64,000 bases of DNA from Megascapheus bottae (GCA_024803745.1 JANJXV010000263.1:1287501-1351500); one strand, 5' to 3'; numbered from the stretch's first letter, positions 1 to 12,625 are shown. Numbers and translations: made by a program. Notes: generated by a model not told the origin, from the letters alone.

Positions 1-334
1 GGTTAGGGTAGGATTAGGGTAAGGATAAGTGTTAGGGTTAGAGTTAGGGTTACGGTTAGGATTATGGTTAGGGTAAGGATATGTGTTAGGGTTAGGGTTA
101 GGGTTAGGGTTAGCGTTAGAGTAAGGGTAAGTGATAGAGTTAGAGTTAGGGTTAGGGTAAGGTTGAGGGTTAGGGTTAGGGTTATGGTTAGGGTTAGTTT
201 TAGGGTATGGGTTAGGGTTAGGGTTAGGGTAAGTGTAAGGTTTAGGGTTAGGGTTAGGGTTAGGGTAAGGGTAAGGGTTAGGGTTAGGGTTATGGTTAAG
301 GTTAGGTTAAGTGTTAGGGTAAGGGAAAGGGTTA

Positions 335-1174
335 TGGTTAGGATTAGGGTTAGGGTTAGGATAAGGGTAAGGGTTAGCGTTAGGGTAAGGGTTAGGCTTA
401 GGGGGTACGGTTACGGTTAGGGTTAGGGTTAGGGTAAGGGTAAGGGTTAGGTTTAGGGTTACGGTTACATTTACGGTTATGGTTTGTGTTAGGGTTAGGG
501 TAGGATAAGGGTTAGGGTTAAGGTTACGGTTAGGGTTAGGGTTAGGGTTAGGGTTAGGGTTAAGGTTAGGGTTAGGGTTAGGTTTAGGGTTAAGGTTAGG
601 GTGAGGGTAATGGTAAGGGTTATGGTCAGGATTAGGGTTAGGGTTAGGTTTGGGTTAGCGTTAGGGTTAGGGTATCGTAAGGGTTAGGGTTAGGCTTAGG
701 GTTAGGATTATGTAAGGGTTATGGTTAAGGTTAGGTTTAATGTTTGGTTTAGGGTAAGTGTAAGGGTTAGGATTACGGTTAGGGTTAGGGTTGGTGTTAA
801 GGTTAGGGTTAGGGTTAGGGTAAGGGTAAGGGTAAGTGTAAGGGTAAGGGTTAGTGCTAGTGTTAAGGTAAGGGTAAGGGATATGGTTAGGGTTAGGTTT
901 AGGGTAAGGGTTAGGGTTAGGTTTAGGGTAAGGGTAAGGTTTCGGGTTAGGTTTAGGGTTAGGTTTAGGATAAGGGTAAGGGTTAGGTTTAGGGTTAGTT
1001 TTAAGGCTAGATTTAGTGTTAGGGAAAGGGTAAGGGTAAGGTTTAGGGTTAGGGTTAGGGTAAGGGTTAGGGTTAGCGTTAGGCTTAGGGCAGGTTTTAA
1101 GGTAAGGGTAAGTGTTAGGGTTAGGGTTAGGGTTAGGGTTAGGGTTAGGGTTAGGTTTAGTGTTAGGGTTAGGC

Positions 1175-1214
<40 letters not shown>

Positions 1215-1240
1215 GTTTAGGGTAGGGTTAGGGTAAGGGT
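335..1240 (+). repeat. Dispersed duplication D1, copy 1
   Basis: This segment is repeated at 4,550-5,245. Shared landmarks are TTAGGCTTAGGGGGTA (391 and 4,605), TTTACGGTTA with GTTTGTGTTAGG downstream, and GGGCAGGTTTTAAGG (1,088 and 5,139). The offset changes from 4,214 to 4,256 to 4,051, so the two copies differ by indels. The main one is about 205 bp present here (within roughly 850-1,060) and missing from the other copy. A 42-bp perfect TTAGGG run lies at 1,114-1,155. Confidence 0.8.
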
Positions 1241-2624
1241 TAGGATTACGGTTAGGTTTAGGGTTTTGTTAAGGGTAAGTGTTAGGGTTACGGTTAGGGT
1301 TAGGTTTAGTGTTTTGATAAGGGTAAGGTTTAGGTTTAGGGTTAGGGTTAGCTTCGGGGTTAGGGTTAGGTTTACGGTTAGAGTTAGGCTTAGGGTTAGG
1401 GTTAGGGTAAGGGTAAGGGTTAGGGATAGGGTAAGGGTTAGGGATAGGGTTAGGGTTAGGGTTAAGGTTAGGGTTAGGGTTAGGGTTAGTTTTAGGGTTA
1501 GGGTTAGTGTTAGGTTTAGGGTTGGGTTTAGGGTTAGGTTTAGGCTTACTGTTAGGGTAAGGGTAAGGTTTAAGGATAGGGTAGGGTTAGTTTTAGGGTT
1601 AGGGTTAGGGTAAGGGTAAGGGTTAGGGATAGGGTTAGTGTTAGGGTTAAAGTTAGGGTTAGGGTAAGGGTAAGAGTTTAGGTTAGATTTTGGGTTTGGG
1701 TAAGGGTTAGGGTTAGGGGTAATGTTAGGGTTAGGGTTAGGGCCAGGGTTATTGTTAAGGTTAGGGTAAGGGTTAGGGTTAGGTTTAGGGTTAGGCTTAT
1801 GGTTAGGGTTAGGGTAAGGGTAAGGGTTAGGGTTAAGGTTAGGTTTAGAGTTAGGATTAGGATAGGATTAGGGTCAGGGTAAAGGTTACGGTTAGGTATA
1901 GGTTTTGGGTTATGGTAAGGGTAAGGGTAAGGGTTAGGTTTAGTGTTAGGGTTAGGTTTAGGGTTAGGGTTATGGTTATTGTTAGTGTAAGGATAAGGGT
2001 TAGGGTTAGGGTTAGGGTTAGAGTTAGGTTTAGGGTTAGGGTTAGGGTAAGGATATCTGTTAGGGTTCGGGTTAGGGTTAGGGTTAAGGTTAGGGTTAGG
2101 GATAGGGTTAGGGTAAGGATAAGGGTAAGGGTTAGGGATAGGGTGAGGTTTAGGGTTAAGGTTAGGGTTAGGGTTAGGTTTAGAGTTAGGTTTAGGGTTA
2201 GGGTTAGGCTATGGGTAAGGGTTAGGTTTAGTGTTAGTGTTAGTGTTAGGTTTAGGGTTAGGGATAGGGTTAGGGTAAGGGTTAGGGATAGGGTTAGGGT
2301 TAGGGTTAAGATTAGGGTTCGGGGTTAGGATTAGTTTTAGTGTTAGGGATAGGGTTAGGGTTAGGGTTAAGGTTAAGGTTAGTGTTAGAGTTAGGCTTAG
2401 GGTTAGGGTTAGGGTAAGGGTAAGGGTTAGGGTTAAGGTTAGGCTTACAGTTAGGATTATGGATAGGGTTAGGGTCAGGATAAAGGTTAAGGTTAGGTTT
2501 AGGTTTAGGCTTAGGGTAAGGGTAAGGTTTAGGTTTAGTGTTAGGTTTAGGTTTAGGGTTAGGGTTATGGTTATTGTTAGTGTAAGGATAAGGGTTAGGG
2601 TTAAGGTTAGGGTTAGGGTTAGGG

Positions 2625-2656
<32 letters not shown>

Positions 2657-3075
2657 AAGTGTAAGGGATAGGGTTAGGTTTAGGGTTAGGGTAAGGGTTA
2701 GGGTAAGGGTAAGGGTAAGGGTTAGGGTTAAGGTTAGGTTTAGGGTTAGTTTTAGGGTTAGTGTTAGGGTAGGGTAAGGGTAAGGGTTAGGGTTAAGGTT
2801 AGGTTTAGGGTTAGTGTTAGGGTTAGGGTTAGGGTTAGGGTAAGGGTTATGGTTAGGGTTAGGTTTAGGGTTAGGTTAAGGGTAAGTGTTAGGGTTACTG
2901 TTAGTGTTAGGATAAGGGTAAGGTTTAGGGTTAGGGTTAGCGTTAGGGTTCGGGGTTATGGTTAGGAATAGGGTTAGAGTTAGTTTTAGGGTTAGGGTTA
3001 GGGTAAGGGTAAGTGTTAAGGATAGGGTTAGGGATAGGGTTAAGGTTAGGTTTAGGGTTAGGGTTAGGGTTAGGG
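1110..3075 (+). repeat. Dispersed duplication D4, copy 1
   Basis: This roughly 2-kb stretch is repeated almost base for base at 11,090-13,465. Matching landmarks include AGGGTTTTGTTAAGGG (1,260 and 11,241), AGCTTCGGGG (1,351 and 11,332), a GTTTAGGTTAGATTTTGGG cluster (1,675 and 11,650), GGATATCTG (about 2,051 and 12,026) and GGTTAGGAATAGGG (2,961 and 13,290). The offset is 9,981 then 9,975, explained by an 18-bp deletion and a 12-bp insertion in copy 2. Confidence 0.92.
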
Positions 3076-3094
3076 TTAGGGTTAGCGTTAGGGT

Positions 3095-3214
3095 TAGGGC
3101 AGGTTTTAAGGTAAGGGTAAGTGTTAGGGTTAGGGTTAGGGTTAGGATAAGGGAAAGGGTTAGGTTTAGGGTTAGGGTTAGGCTGAGGGGTTAGGGTTAG
3201 GGTTAGGGTTAGTT

Positions 3215-3249
<35 letters not shown>

Positions 3250-4300
3250 GTTTAGGGTTAGGGTTAGGTTAAAGGTAAGGGTTAGGGTTAGGGTTAGGGT
3301 TAGGGTAAGGGTAAGGATTAAGTTTAGGGTTAGGGTTAAGGTTAACGTTGAGTTTAGGGTTAGGGTTAGGGTTAGGGTAAGTGTTAGGGTTAGGGTAAGG
3401 GTTAGGGTGAGGGTTAGGGTTAGGGTTAGGTTTACGGTAAAGATAAGGGTTAGGGTTAGAGTTAGGGTTAAGGTTGTGGTTAGGATTAGCGTAAGGGTTA
3501 GGATTAGGGTTAGGGTAAGTGTTAGGGTTAGGGTTATGGTTAGGATTAGATTTAGTGGTAGGATAAGGGTTAGGGTTAGGGTTAGGATTAGGTTTAGGGT
3601 TAGGGTAGGGGTAAGGGTAAGGGTTAGGGTTAGGGTTAGGGTAAGGGTAAGTGTTAGGGTCAGAGTTAGCGTTAAGGTAAGGGTAAGGGTTGGGGTTAGG
3701 GTTAGGTTTAGGTTTAGGTTAAGGGTAGGGTTAGGGTTAGGATAAGTGTAAGGTTTAGGGTTAGGGTTAGGGCTAGGCTTAGGGTTAGGGTTAGGGTAAG
3801 AGTAAGGGTTAGGGTTAAGGTTAGGGTTAAGTTTAGGTTTAGGGTTAGGGTAAGGGTAAGTGTTAGGTTTAGGGTTAGGTTTAGGGTTAGGATAAGGTTA
3901 AGGGTTAGCGTTATGTTTAGGGTTAGGCTTAGGGGTTACGGTTAGTGTTAGGGTTAGGGTTAGGGTAAGGGTAAGGGTTAAGCTTAGGGTTAGTGTTACC
4001 TTTAGGATTAGGGTTAGTGTTAGGGTTAGGGTAAGGATAAGGTTAAGGGTTAAGGTTAGGGTTAGGTTTAGGGTTAGGGTTATGGTTAAGGTTAGGGTTA
4101 GGGTGAGGGTAATGTAAGCGTTAGGGTTAGATTTAGGGTTAGGGTTAGGATTATGGTTAGGGTTAGGGTAAGGATAAGGATTAGGGTTAGGGTTAGGGTT
4201 AGGGTTTGGGTTAGGGTAAGGGTAAGGGTGAGGGTTACGGTTAGGGTTAGGTTTAGGGTTGGGGTTAAGTCTAGGGTTAGGGTTAGGGTAAGGGTTAGGG
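3095..4300 (+). repeat. Higher-order unit of about 2 kb, copy 1
   Basis: The same ordered variants recur at 5,138-6,290: GGGCAGGTTTTAAGG (3,097), GTTTACGGTAAAGATAAGGG (3,430), GGTTGTGGTTAGG (near 3,473), GGTAGGATAAGGG (near 3,555), TTACCTTTAGG (3,997) and GGGGTTAAGTCTAGGG (4,261). The offset drifts from 2,042 to 2,018 to 2,030 to 1,977, so small indels separate the copies. The last shift is a 54-bp loss in copy 2. Confidence 0.88.
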
Positions 4301-4549
4301 TTAGGGTTAGGGTTAGGGTTAAGGTAAGGGTAAGGCTTAGGGATAGGGTTAGGTTTAGGGTAAGTGTTAGGGTTAGGTTTAAGGTATGGGTTAGGTTTAG
4401 GGTTAGGGTTAGGGTTAGGATAAGGGTAAGGGTTAGGGTTAGGGTTAGGGTAAGGGTAAGGGTTATGGTCAGGATTAGGGTTAGGGTTAGGGTACCGTAA
4501 GGGTTAGGGTTAGGATTAGGGTTAGGGTTAGGTTTAGGGTATGGGTTAG

Positions 4550-5245
4550 GTTTAGGGTTAGGGTTAGGGTTAGGATAAGGGTAAGGGTTAGCGTTAGGGT
4601 AAGGGTTAGGCTTAGGGGGTATGGTTAGGGTTAGGGTTCGGGTTAGGGTAAGGGTAAGGGTTAGGTTTAGGGTTACGGTTATGTTTACGGTTAGGGTTTG
4701 TGTTAGGGTTAGGTTAGGATAAGGTTAGGGTTAAGGTTACTGTTAGGGTTAGGGTTAGGGTTAGGGTTAGGGTTAAGGTTAGGGTTAGGGTGAGGGTAAT
4801 GTTAAGGGTTAGGGTTAGGATTAGGCTTAGGGTTAGGTTTAGGGTTAAGGTTAGGGTGAGGGTAATGGTAAGGGTTATGGTCAGGATTAGGGTTAGGGTT
4901 AGGTTTGGGTTAGGGTTAGGGTTAGGGTACCGTAAGGGTTAGGGTTAGGCTTAGGGTTAGGATTATGTAAGGGTTAGGGTTAAGGTTAGGTTTAGGGTTT
5001 GGTTTAGGGTAAGGGTAAGGGTTAGGATTACGGTTAGGGTTAGGGTTGGGGTTAAGGTTAGGGTTAGGGTTAGGGTAAGGGTAAGGGTAAGGGTAAGGGT
5101 AAGGGTTAGTGTTAGGGTTAGGTTTAGCGTTATGGTTAGGGCAGGTTTTAAGGTAAGGGTAAGTGTTAGGGTTAGGGTTAGGGTTAGGATAAGGGAAAAG
5201 GTTAGGTTTAGGGTTAGGGTTAGGCTGAAGGGTTAGGGTTAGGGT
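4550..5245 (+). repeat. Dispersed duplication D1, copy 2
   Basis: This is the partner of 335-1,240, with the same order of rare variants (GGGGGTA, GTTTGTG, GGGCAGG). It is shortened by about 205 bp relative to copy 1. Its right end merges into the roughly 2-kb higher-order unit that begins near 5,138. Confidence 0.8.
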
Positions 5246-5250
5246 TAGTT

Positions 5251-5285
<35 letters not shown>

Positions 5286-6290
5286 GGTTAGGGTAAGGGT
5301 AAGGGTTAGGGTTACGGTTAGGGTTAGGGTAAGGGTAAGGATTAGGTTTAGGGTTAGGGTTAAGGTTAAGGTTGAGTTTAGGGTTAGGGTTAGGGTAAGT
5401 GTTAGCGTTAGGGTAATGGTTAGGGTGAGGGTTAGGGTTAGGGTTAGGTTTACGGTAAAGATAAGGGTTAGGGTTAGAGTTAGGGTTAAGGTTGTGGTTA
5501 GGGTTAGGGTAAGGGTTAGGATTAGGGTTAGGGTAAGTGTTAGGGTTAGGGTTATGTTTAGGTTAAGTGTTAGGATTAGAGTTAGGGGTAGGATAAGGGT
5601 TAGGGTTAGGGTTAGGATTAGGTTTAGGGTTAGGGTAGGGGTAAGGGTAAGGGTTAGGGTTAGGGTTAGGGTAAGGGTAAGTGTTAGGGTCAGAGTTAGC
5701 GTTAAGGTAAGGGTAAGGGTTGGGGTTAGGGTTAGGGTTAGGTTTAGGGTAAGGGTAGGGTTAGGGTTAGGATAAGGGTAAGGTTTAGGGTTAGGGTTAG
5801 GGCTAGGCTTAGGGTTAGGGTTAGGGTAAGAGTAAGGGTTAGGGTTAAGGTTAGGGTTAAGTTTAGGTTTAGGGTTAGGGTAAGGGAAAGTGTTAGGTTT
5901 AGGGTTAGGGTTAGGGTTAGGATAAGGTTAAGGGTTAGCGTTATGGTTAGGGTTAGGCTTAGGGGTTATGGTTAGTGTTAGGGTTAGGGTTAGGGTAAGG
6001 GTAAGGGTTAGGTTTAGGGTTAGGGTTACCTTTAGGATTAGGGTTAGTGTTAGGGTTAGGGTAAGGATAAGGTTTAGGGTTAAGGTTAGGGTTAGGTTTA
6101 GGGTTAGGGTTAGGGTTAAGGTTAGGGTTAGGGTGAGGGTAATGTAAGCGTTAGTGTTATATTTAGGGTTAGGGTTAGGATTATGGTTAGGTTTAGGGTA
6201 AGGATAAGGGTTAGGGTTAGGGTTAGGTTTAGGGTTGGGGTTAAGTCTAGGGTTAGGGTTAGGGTAAGGGTTAGGGTTAGGGTTAGGGTT
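5138..6290 (+). repeat. Higher-order unit of about 2 kb, copy 2
   Basis: This is the partner of 3,095-4,300, with the same landmarks in the same order: GGGCAGG (5,139), TTTACGGTAAAG (5,449), GGGGTAGGATAAGG (5,582), TTACCTTTAGG (near 6,026) and GGGGTTAAGTCTAGGG (6,237). It lacks 54 bp before the last landmark. Confidence 0.88.
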
Positions 6291-6839
6291 AGGGTTAGGC
6301 TAAGGTTAAGGTTTAGGGTTAGGGTTAGGGTTAGGGTTAGGATTAGGGTTAGGGTAAGGTTAAGGGTAAGGTTACGGTTAGGCTTAGGTTTAGGGTTAGG
6401 GTTAGGGTAAAGTAAGGGTTAGAGTTAGGATTAGGGTTAGGGTTAGGGTAAAGGTTAGGTTTAGGGTTAGGGTTAGGTTTAGCGTTAGGGTTAGTGTAAG
6501 GGTTAGGGTTACGGTTAGGGTTAGGTTTAGGGTTGGGGTTAAGGTTAGGGTAAGGTTAAGGGTTAGGGTGTGGGTTAGGATTAGTTTTAGCGTTAGGGTA
6601 AGGGTAAGGGTTAGGGTTAGGGTTAGGGTTAAGGTAAGGGTAAGGGTTAGGGTTAGCATTAGGGTTAGGGTAAGGGTTAGGATTAGGTTTAGGTTAAGTG
6701 TAATATTTAGGGTTAGGGTTAGGGTTAGGGTAGGGTAAGGGTTAGGGTTAGGGTTAGGGTTAAGGTTAGGTTTAGTGTTAGGGTAAGGGTAAGGGTAAGG
6801 TTTAGGGTGAGGGTTAGGGTAAGGGTGAGGGTTAGCGTT

Positions 6840-9330
6840 AGGGTTAGGGCAGGGTTTAGGGTAAGGGTAAGTGATAGGGTTAGGGTTAGGGTTAGGGTTA
6901 GGATAAGGGTAAGGGTTACTGTTATTTTAGGTTTAGGCTTAGGGGTTAGGGTTAGGGTTAGGTTTATGGTAGGATGAGGGTTAGTGTTAGGGTTACAGTA
7001 AGGGTTAGTGTTAGTTTTAGGGTTAGGATTAGGGTAAGGGTAAGGGTTAGGGTTAGGGTAAGAGTAAGGTTTACTCTCAGGATTAGGGTTAGGGTTAGGT
7101 TAAGGGTTAGGGTTAGGGTTAGGGTAAGGGTTAGGGTTAGTGTTAGGGTTAGGGTAAGGGTAAGGGTTAATGTTAGGGTTAGGGTTAGGGGTAGGTTTAC
7201 GGTAAGGATAAGGGTTAGGTTAGGGTTAGGGTTTAGGTTGAGGTTAGGGTTAGATTAAGGGTTAGGATTAGGGTTAGGGTAAGTGTTAGGGTTAGGGTTA
7301 TGGTTAGGTTAAGTGTTAGGATTAGAGTTAGGGGTAGGATAAGGTTTAGGATTAGGTTTAGGGTTAGGGTAAGGGTAAGGGTAAGGATTAGGGTTAGGGT
7401 TTGGGTAAGGGTAAGTGTTAGGGTTAGCGTTAGGATTAATGTTAGGTTTAGGGTTAGGGTAATGGTAAGGGTTAGGGTTAGGGTTAGCGTTAGGCTTAGG
7501 GGTTACAGTTAGGCTTAGGGTTAGGGTTAGGGTTAGAGTAAGGGTAAGGGTTAGTTTTAGGGTTAGGTTTAGGGTAGGGTTAGGGTAAGGATAAGTGTTA
7601 TGGTTAGAGTTAGGGTTACGGTTAGGGTTAGGGTTAGGGTAAGGATATGTGTTAGGGTTATGGTTAGGGTTAGGGTTAGCGTTAGGGTAAGGGTAAGTGT
7701 TCGAGTTAGAGTTAGGGTTAAGGTAAGGGTAAGGGTTAGGGTTAGGGTTAGTGTTAGATTTAGGTTAAGGGTAGGGTGAGGGTTAGGGTAAGTGTAAGTT
7801 TTAGGGTTACGGTTATGGTTAGGCTTAGTGTTAGGGTTAGGGTAAGAGTAAGGGTTAGGGTTAAGGTTAGGGTTAAGGTTAGGTTTAGGGTTAGGGTAAG
7901 GGTAAGTGTTAGGTTTAGGGTTAGGTTTAGGGTTAGGATAAGGGTAAGGGTTAGGGTTAGGGTTAGGGTAAGTGTTAGGTTTAGGGTTAGGGTTAGGTTT
8001 AGGCTTAGGGGTTACGGTTAGTGTTAGGGTTAGGGTTAGGGTAAGGGTAAGGGTTAGGTTTAGGGTTAGGGTTACCTTTAGGGTTAGTGTTAGTGTTAGG
8101 GTTAGGGTAAGGATAAGGGTTAGGGTTAAGGTTAGGGTTAGGTTTAGGGTTAGGGTTAGGGTTAAGGTTAGGGTTACGGTGAGGGTAAAGGTAAGGATTA
8201 CGGTTAGATTTAGGGTTAGGGTTAGGATTAGGGTTAGGGTAAGGTTAAGGGTAAGGTTAGGGTTAGGGTTAGGTTTAGGGTTAGGGTTATGGTAAGGGTA
8301 AGGGTTTGGGATATGGTTAGGGTTAGGTTTAGGGTTGGGGTTAAGGTTAGGGTAAGGGTAAGAGTTAGGGTGAGGGTTAGGGTTAGTTTTAGCGTTATGG
8401 TAATGGTAAGGGTAAGGGTTAGGTTTAGGGTTAGGGTTAAGGTAAGGGTAAGGGTAAGGTTTAGGATAAGGGTTAGGGTTAGGTTTAGGGTAAGGGTAAT
8501 GTTTAGGGTTAGGGTTAGGGTTAGGGTTAGGGTAGGGTAAGGGTTAGGGTTAGGGTTAGGGTTAAGCTTAGGTTTAGTGTTAGGGTAAGGGTAAGTGTAA
8601 GGTTTAGGGTGAGGGTTAGGGTAAGGGTTAGGGTTAGTGTGAGGGTTAGGGTAAGGGTAAGAATTAGGGTTAGGGTTAGGGTAAGGGTTAGGGTTAGTGT
8701 TAGGGTTAGGGTAAGGGTAAGGGTTAGGGTTAGGGTTAGGGTTAGGTTTACGGTAAGGATTAGGGTTAGGGTTATGGTTAGGATAAGAGTTTGTGTTAGG
8801 GTTAGGGTTAGGGTTAGGGTAAGGGTAAGGGTTAGGGTTAGGGTGAGGATTAGAGTTAGGGTTAGGGTTACTGTTAGGGTTAGGGTTAGGGTTAGGGTAA
8901 GGATATATGTTAGGGTTAGGGTTAGGGTTAGGATAAGGGTTAGGGTTAGGGTTAGGGTTAAGTTTGAGTTTAGGGTTAGAGTAAGGGTTAGGATTAGGGT
9001 TAGGGTAAGTGTTAGGTTTAGGGTTATGGTTAGGATTAAAGTTAGGGGTAGGATAAGGGTTAGGGTTAGGGTTAGGATTAGCTTTAGGGTTAGGGTAGGG
9101 GTTAGGGTAAGGGTTAGGGTTAGGATTAGGGTTACAGTTAGGGTTAGGGTTACTGTTAGGATTAGGGTAAGGGTAAGGATATGTGTTAGGGTTAGGGTTA
9201 GGGTTAGGGTTACGGTTAGCGTTAGGGTAAGTGTAAGTGTTAGGGTTAGAGTTAGCGTTCAGGTAAGGGTAAGGGTTGGGGTTAGTGTTAGGGTTAGGGT
9301 TAGGTTTAGGGTAAGGGTAGGGTGAGGGTT
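6840..9330 (+). repeat. Divergent higher-order units, copies 3 and 4
   Basis: Weaker relatives of the 3.1- and 5.1-kb units follow. GGGCAGGGTTTAGGG occurs at 6,847, GTTTACGGTAAGGATAAGGG near 7,193, and AAGTGTTAGGATTAGAGTTAG with GGGGTAGGATAAGG near 7,311-7,341. GGTTACCTTTAGGG occurs near 8,070, and a fourth GGGGTAGGATAAGGG near 9,043. Order is kept but spacing is irregular and many substitutions differ, so these look older or more rearranged than copies 1 and 2. Confidence 0.65.
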
Positions 9331-9464
9331 AGGATAAGTGTAATTTTCAGGGTTAGGGTTAGGGTTAGGCTTAGGGTTAGGGTTAGGGTAAGAGTAAGGG
9401 TTAGGGTTAAGGTTAGGGTTAAGGTTAGGTTTAGGTTTAGGGTAAGGGTAAGTGTTAGGTTAGG

Positions 9465-9632
9465 GTTACGGTGAGGGTAAAGGTAAGTGATAGGGTTAGA
9501 TTTAGGGTTAGGGTTAGGATTAGTGTTAGGGTTAGGGTTAAGGTTAGGGTTACGGTGAGGGTAAAGGTAAGGGTTAGGGTTAGATTTAGGGTTAGGGTTA
9601 GGATTAGGGATAGGGTTAGGGTAAGGATAAGG
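9465..9632 (+). repeat. 84-bp tandem duplication
   Basis: GTTACGGTGAGGGTAAAGG followed by a TTAGATTTAGGG phrase appears at 9,465 and again at 9,549, 84 bp (14 hexamers) apart. A third relative of the same phrase lies near 8,172. The unit keeps the hexamer register. Confidence 0.75.
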
Positions 9633-10180
9633 GTTAGGGTTAGGGTTACGGTAAGTTTTAGGGTTAGGGTTATGGTTAGGGTAAGGGTAAGGGTTAGGGG
9701 TACGGATAAGTTTAGGTTTAGGGTTGGGGTTAAGGTTAGGCTTAGGGTTAGGGTTAGGGTTAGTGTTAGCATTAGGGTAAGCATAAGGGTTAGGGTTAAT
9801 ATAAGGGTAAGGGTTAGGGATAGGGTTAGGTTTAGGGTAAGGGTTAGGTTTAGGTTTAGGGTAAGGGTAAGGTTTAAGGTTAGGGTTAGGGTTAGGATAA
9901 GTGTAAGGGTTAGGGTTAGGGTTAGGGTTAGGTTTAGCGTAAGTGTTAGGGTTAGGGTTTGGGTTAGCATTAGAGTAAGGGTAAGTGTTAGGGTTAGGGT
10001 TAGGGTTAAGGTAAGGGTAAGGGTAAGGGTTAGGGTTAGGGTTAGGTTTAGGGTAAGGGTTAATGTTAGAGTTAGGGTTAGGGTAACGGTAAGGTTTAGG
10101 GTTAGGGTTAGGTTTAGGGTTAGGGTAAGGGAAGGGTTAGAGTTAGGTTTAGGGTTGAGGTTAAGTTTAGGGTTAGGGTT

Positions 10181-10288
10181 AGGCTAAGGGTAAGGTTTAT
10201 GTTTAGGGTTAGGGTTAGGGTTAGGGTTAGGGTTAGGCTAAGGGTAAGGTTTATGTTTAGGGTTAGGGTTAGGGTTAGGGTTAGGGTT
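10181..10288 (+). repeat. 54-bp tandem duplication
   Basis: AGGCTAAGGGTAAGGTTTATG occurs in near-identical form at 10,181 and 10,235, a 54-bp (nine-hexamer) period. A degraded third unit with AGGCTTAGGG follows. Confidence 0.75.
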
Positions 10289-10344
10289 AGGCTTAGGGTT
10301 AGGGTAAGGGTAAGGTTTAGGGTTACGGTTAGCGTTAGCTTTCG

Positions 10345-10615
10345 GTAAGGGTAAGTGTTAGGGTTAGGGTTAGGGTTAAGGTAAGGGTAAGGGTTAGGGT
10401 TAGGGTTAGGTTTAGGGTAAGGGTTAGAGTTAGGGTTAGGGTTAGGGTAAGGGTAAGGTTTAGGGTTAGGGTTAGGGTAAGGGTAAGTGTTAGGGTTAGG
10501 GTTAGGGTTAAGGTAAGGGTAAGGGTTAGGGTTAGGGTTAGGTTTAGGGTAAGGGTTAGAGTTAGGGTTAGGGTTAGGGTAAGGGTAAGGTTTAGGGTTA
10601 GGGTTAGGGTTAGGG
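10345..10615 (+). repeat. 132-bp tandem duplication
   Basis: The phrase starting GTAAGTGTTAGGG at 10,351 is repeated at 10,483, 132 bp or 22 hexamers later. The internal landmarks TTAAGGTAAGGG, TTTAGGGTAAGGG and TTAGAGTTAGGG all recur in order. Confidence 0.78.
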
Positions 10616-11089
10616 TTAGGGTAAGGGTAAGAGTTAGGGTAAGGGTTAGGGTTAAGGTTAAGTTTAGGTTTAGGGTTAGGCTAAGGATAAGGTTTAGGTT
10701 TAGGGTTAGGGTTAGGGTTAGGGTTAGGATAAGTGTAAGGGTTAGGGTTAGGGTTAGGATTAGGGGTTAGGATTAGTGTTACATAAGGGTAAGGGTTAGG
10801 TTTAGGGTTAGGGTTAGTGTTAATGTTAGGTTTAGGGTTGGGGTTAGGGTTAGGTTTACTGTTAGGGTTAAGGTAAGAGTAAGGTTTAGGGTTAGGGTTA
10901 GGGTTAATGCAAGGGTAAGGGTTAGGGTTAAGGTTAGGGTTAGAGTAAGGATTATGGATAGGGTTAGGGTCATGGTTAAGGTTACGGTTAGGTTTAGGTT
11001 TAGGGTTAGGCTAAGGGTAAGTGTTAGGGTTAGGTTTAAGGTTAGGTTTAGGGAAAGGGTAAGGGTAAGGGACAGGGTTAGGTTTAGGG

Positions 11090-11155
11090 TTAGGGTTAGG
11101 GTAAGGGTAAGGGTTAGGGTTAGGGTTAGGGTTAGGGTTAGTGTTAGGGTTAGGC

Positions 11156-11195
<40 letters not shown>

Positions 11196-12593
11196 GTTTA
11201 GGGTAGGGATAGGGTAAGGGTTAGGATTACGGTTAGGTTTAGGGTTTTGTTAAGGGTAAGTGTTAGGGTTACGGTTAGGGTTAGGTTTAGTGTTTTGATA
11301 AGGGTAAGGTTTAGGTTTAGGGTTAGGGTTAGCTTCGGGGTTAGGGTTAGGTTTACGGTTAGAGTTAGGCTTAGGGTTAGGGTTAGGGTAAGGGTAAGGG
11401 TTAGGGATAGGGTTAGGGTTAGGGTTAAGGTTAGGGTTAGGGTTAGGGTTAGTTTTAGGGTTAGGGTTAGTGTTAGGGTTAGTGTTAGGTTTAGGGTTGG
11501 GTTTAGGGTTAGGTTTAGGCTTACTGTTAGGGTAAGGGTAAGGTTTAGGGTTAGGGTAGGGTTAGTTTTAGGGTTAGGGTTAGGGTAAGGGTAAGGGTTA
11601 GGGATAGGGTTAGTGTTAGGGTTAAAGTTAGGGTTAGGGTAAGGGTAAGAGTTTAGGTTAGATTTTGGGTTTGGGTAAGGGTTAGGGTTAGGGGTAATGT
11701 TAGGGTTAGGGTTAGGGCCAGGGTTATTGTTAAGGTTAGGGTAAGGGTTAGGGTTAGGTTTAGGGTTAGGCTTATGGTTAGGGTTAGGGTAAGGGTAAGG
11801 GTTAGGGTTAAGGTTAGGTTTAGAGTTAGGATTAGGATAGGATTAGGGTCAGGGTAAAGGTTACGGTTAGGTATAGGTTTTGGGTTATGGTAAGGGTAAG
11901 GGTAAGGGTTAGGTTTAGTGTTAGGGTTAGGTTTAGGGTTAGGGTTATGGTTATTGTTAGTGTAAGGATAAGGGTTAGGGTTAGGGTTAGGGTTAGAGTT
12001 AGGTTTAGGGTTAGGGTTAGGGTAAGGATATCTGTTAGGGTTCGGGTTAGGGTTAGGGTTAAGGTTAGGGTTAGGGATAGGGTTAGGGTAAGGATAAGGG
12101 TAAGGGTTAGGGATAGGGTGAGGTTTAGGGTTAAGGTTAGGGTTAGGGTTAGGTTTAGAGTTAGGTTTAGGGTTAGGGTTAGGCTATGGGTAAGGGTTAG
12201 GGTTAGTGTTAGTGTTAGTGTTAGGTTTAGGGTTAGGGATAGGGTTAGGGTAAGGGTTAGGGATAGGGTTAGGGTTAGGGTTAAGATTAGGGTTCGGGGT
12301 TAGGGTTAGTTTTAGTGTTAGGGATAGGGTTAGGGTTAGGGTTAAGGTTAAGGTTAGTGTTAGAGTTAGGCTTAGGGTTAGGGTTAGGGTAACGGTAAGG
12401 GTTAGGGTTAAGGTTAGGCTTACAGTTAGGATTATGGATAGGGTTAGGGTCAGGATAAAGGTTAAGGTTAGGTTTAGGTTTAGGCTTAGGGTAAGGGTAA
12501 GGTTTAGGTTTAGTGTTAGGTTAAGGTTTAGGGTTAGGGTTATGGTTATTGTTAGTGTAAGGATAAGGGTTAGGGTTAAGGTTAGGGTTAGGG

Positions 12594-12625
<32 letters not shown>

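Larger units (their letters stand above)
1..10700 (+). repeat. Domain A: higher-order units of about 1.7-2.0 kb
   Basis: This domain is organised by phrases that recur at roughly 1.7-2.0 kb. GGGCAGG occurs near 1,088, 3,097, 5,139 and 6,847. GGGGTAGGATAAG or its GTGGTAGGATAAG variant occurs near 3,550, 5,582, 7,328 and 9,043. GGTTACCTTTAGG or a close variant occurs near 3,996, 6,024 and 8,070. The signatures TTACTTAA and TTACATAA of the next domain are not seen until 10,779. The right-hand limit is placed just before that first occurrence and is approximate. Confidence 0.75.
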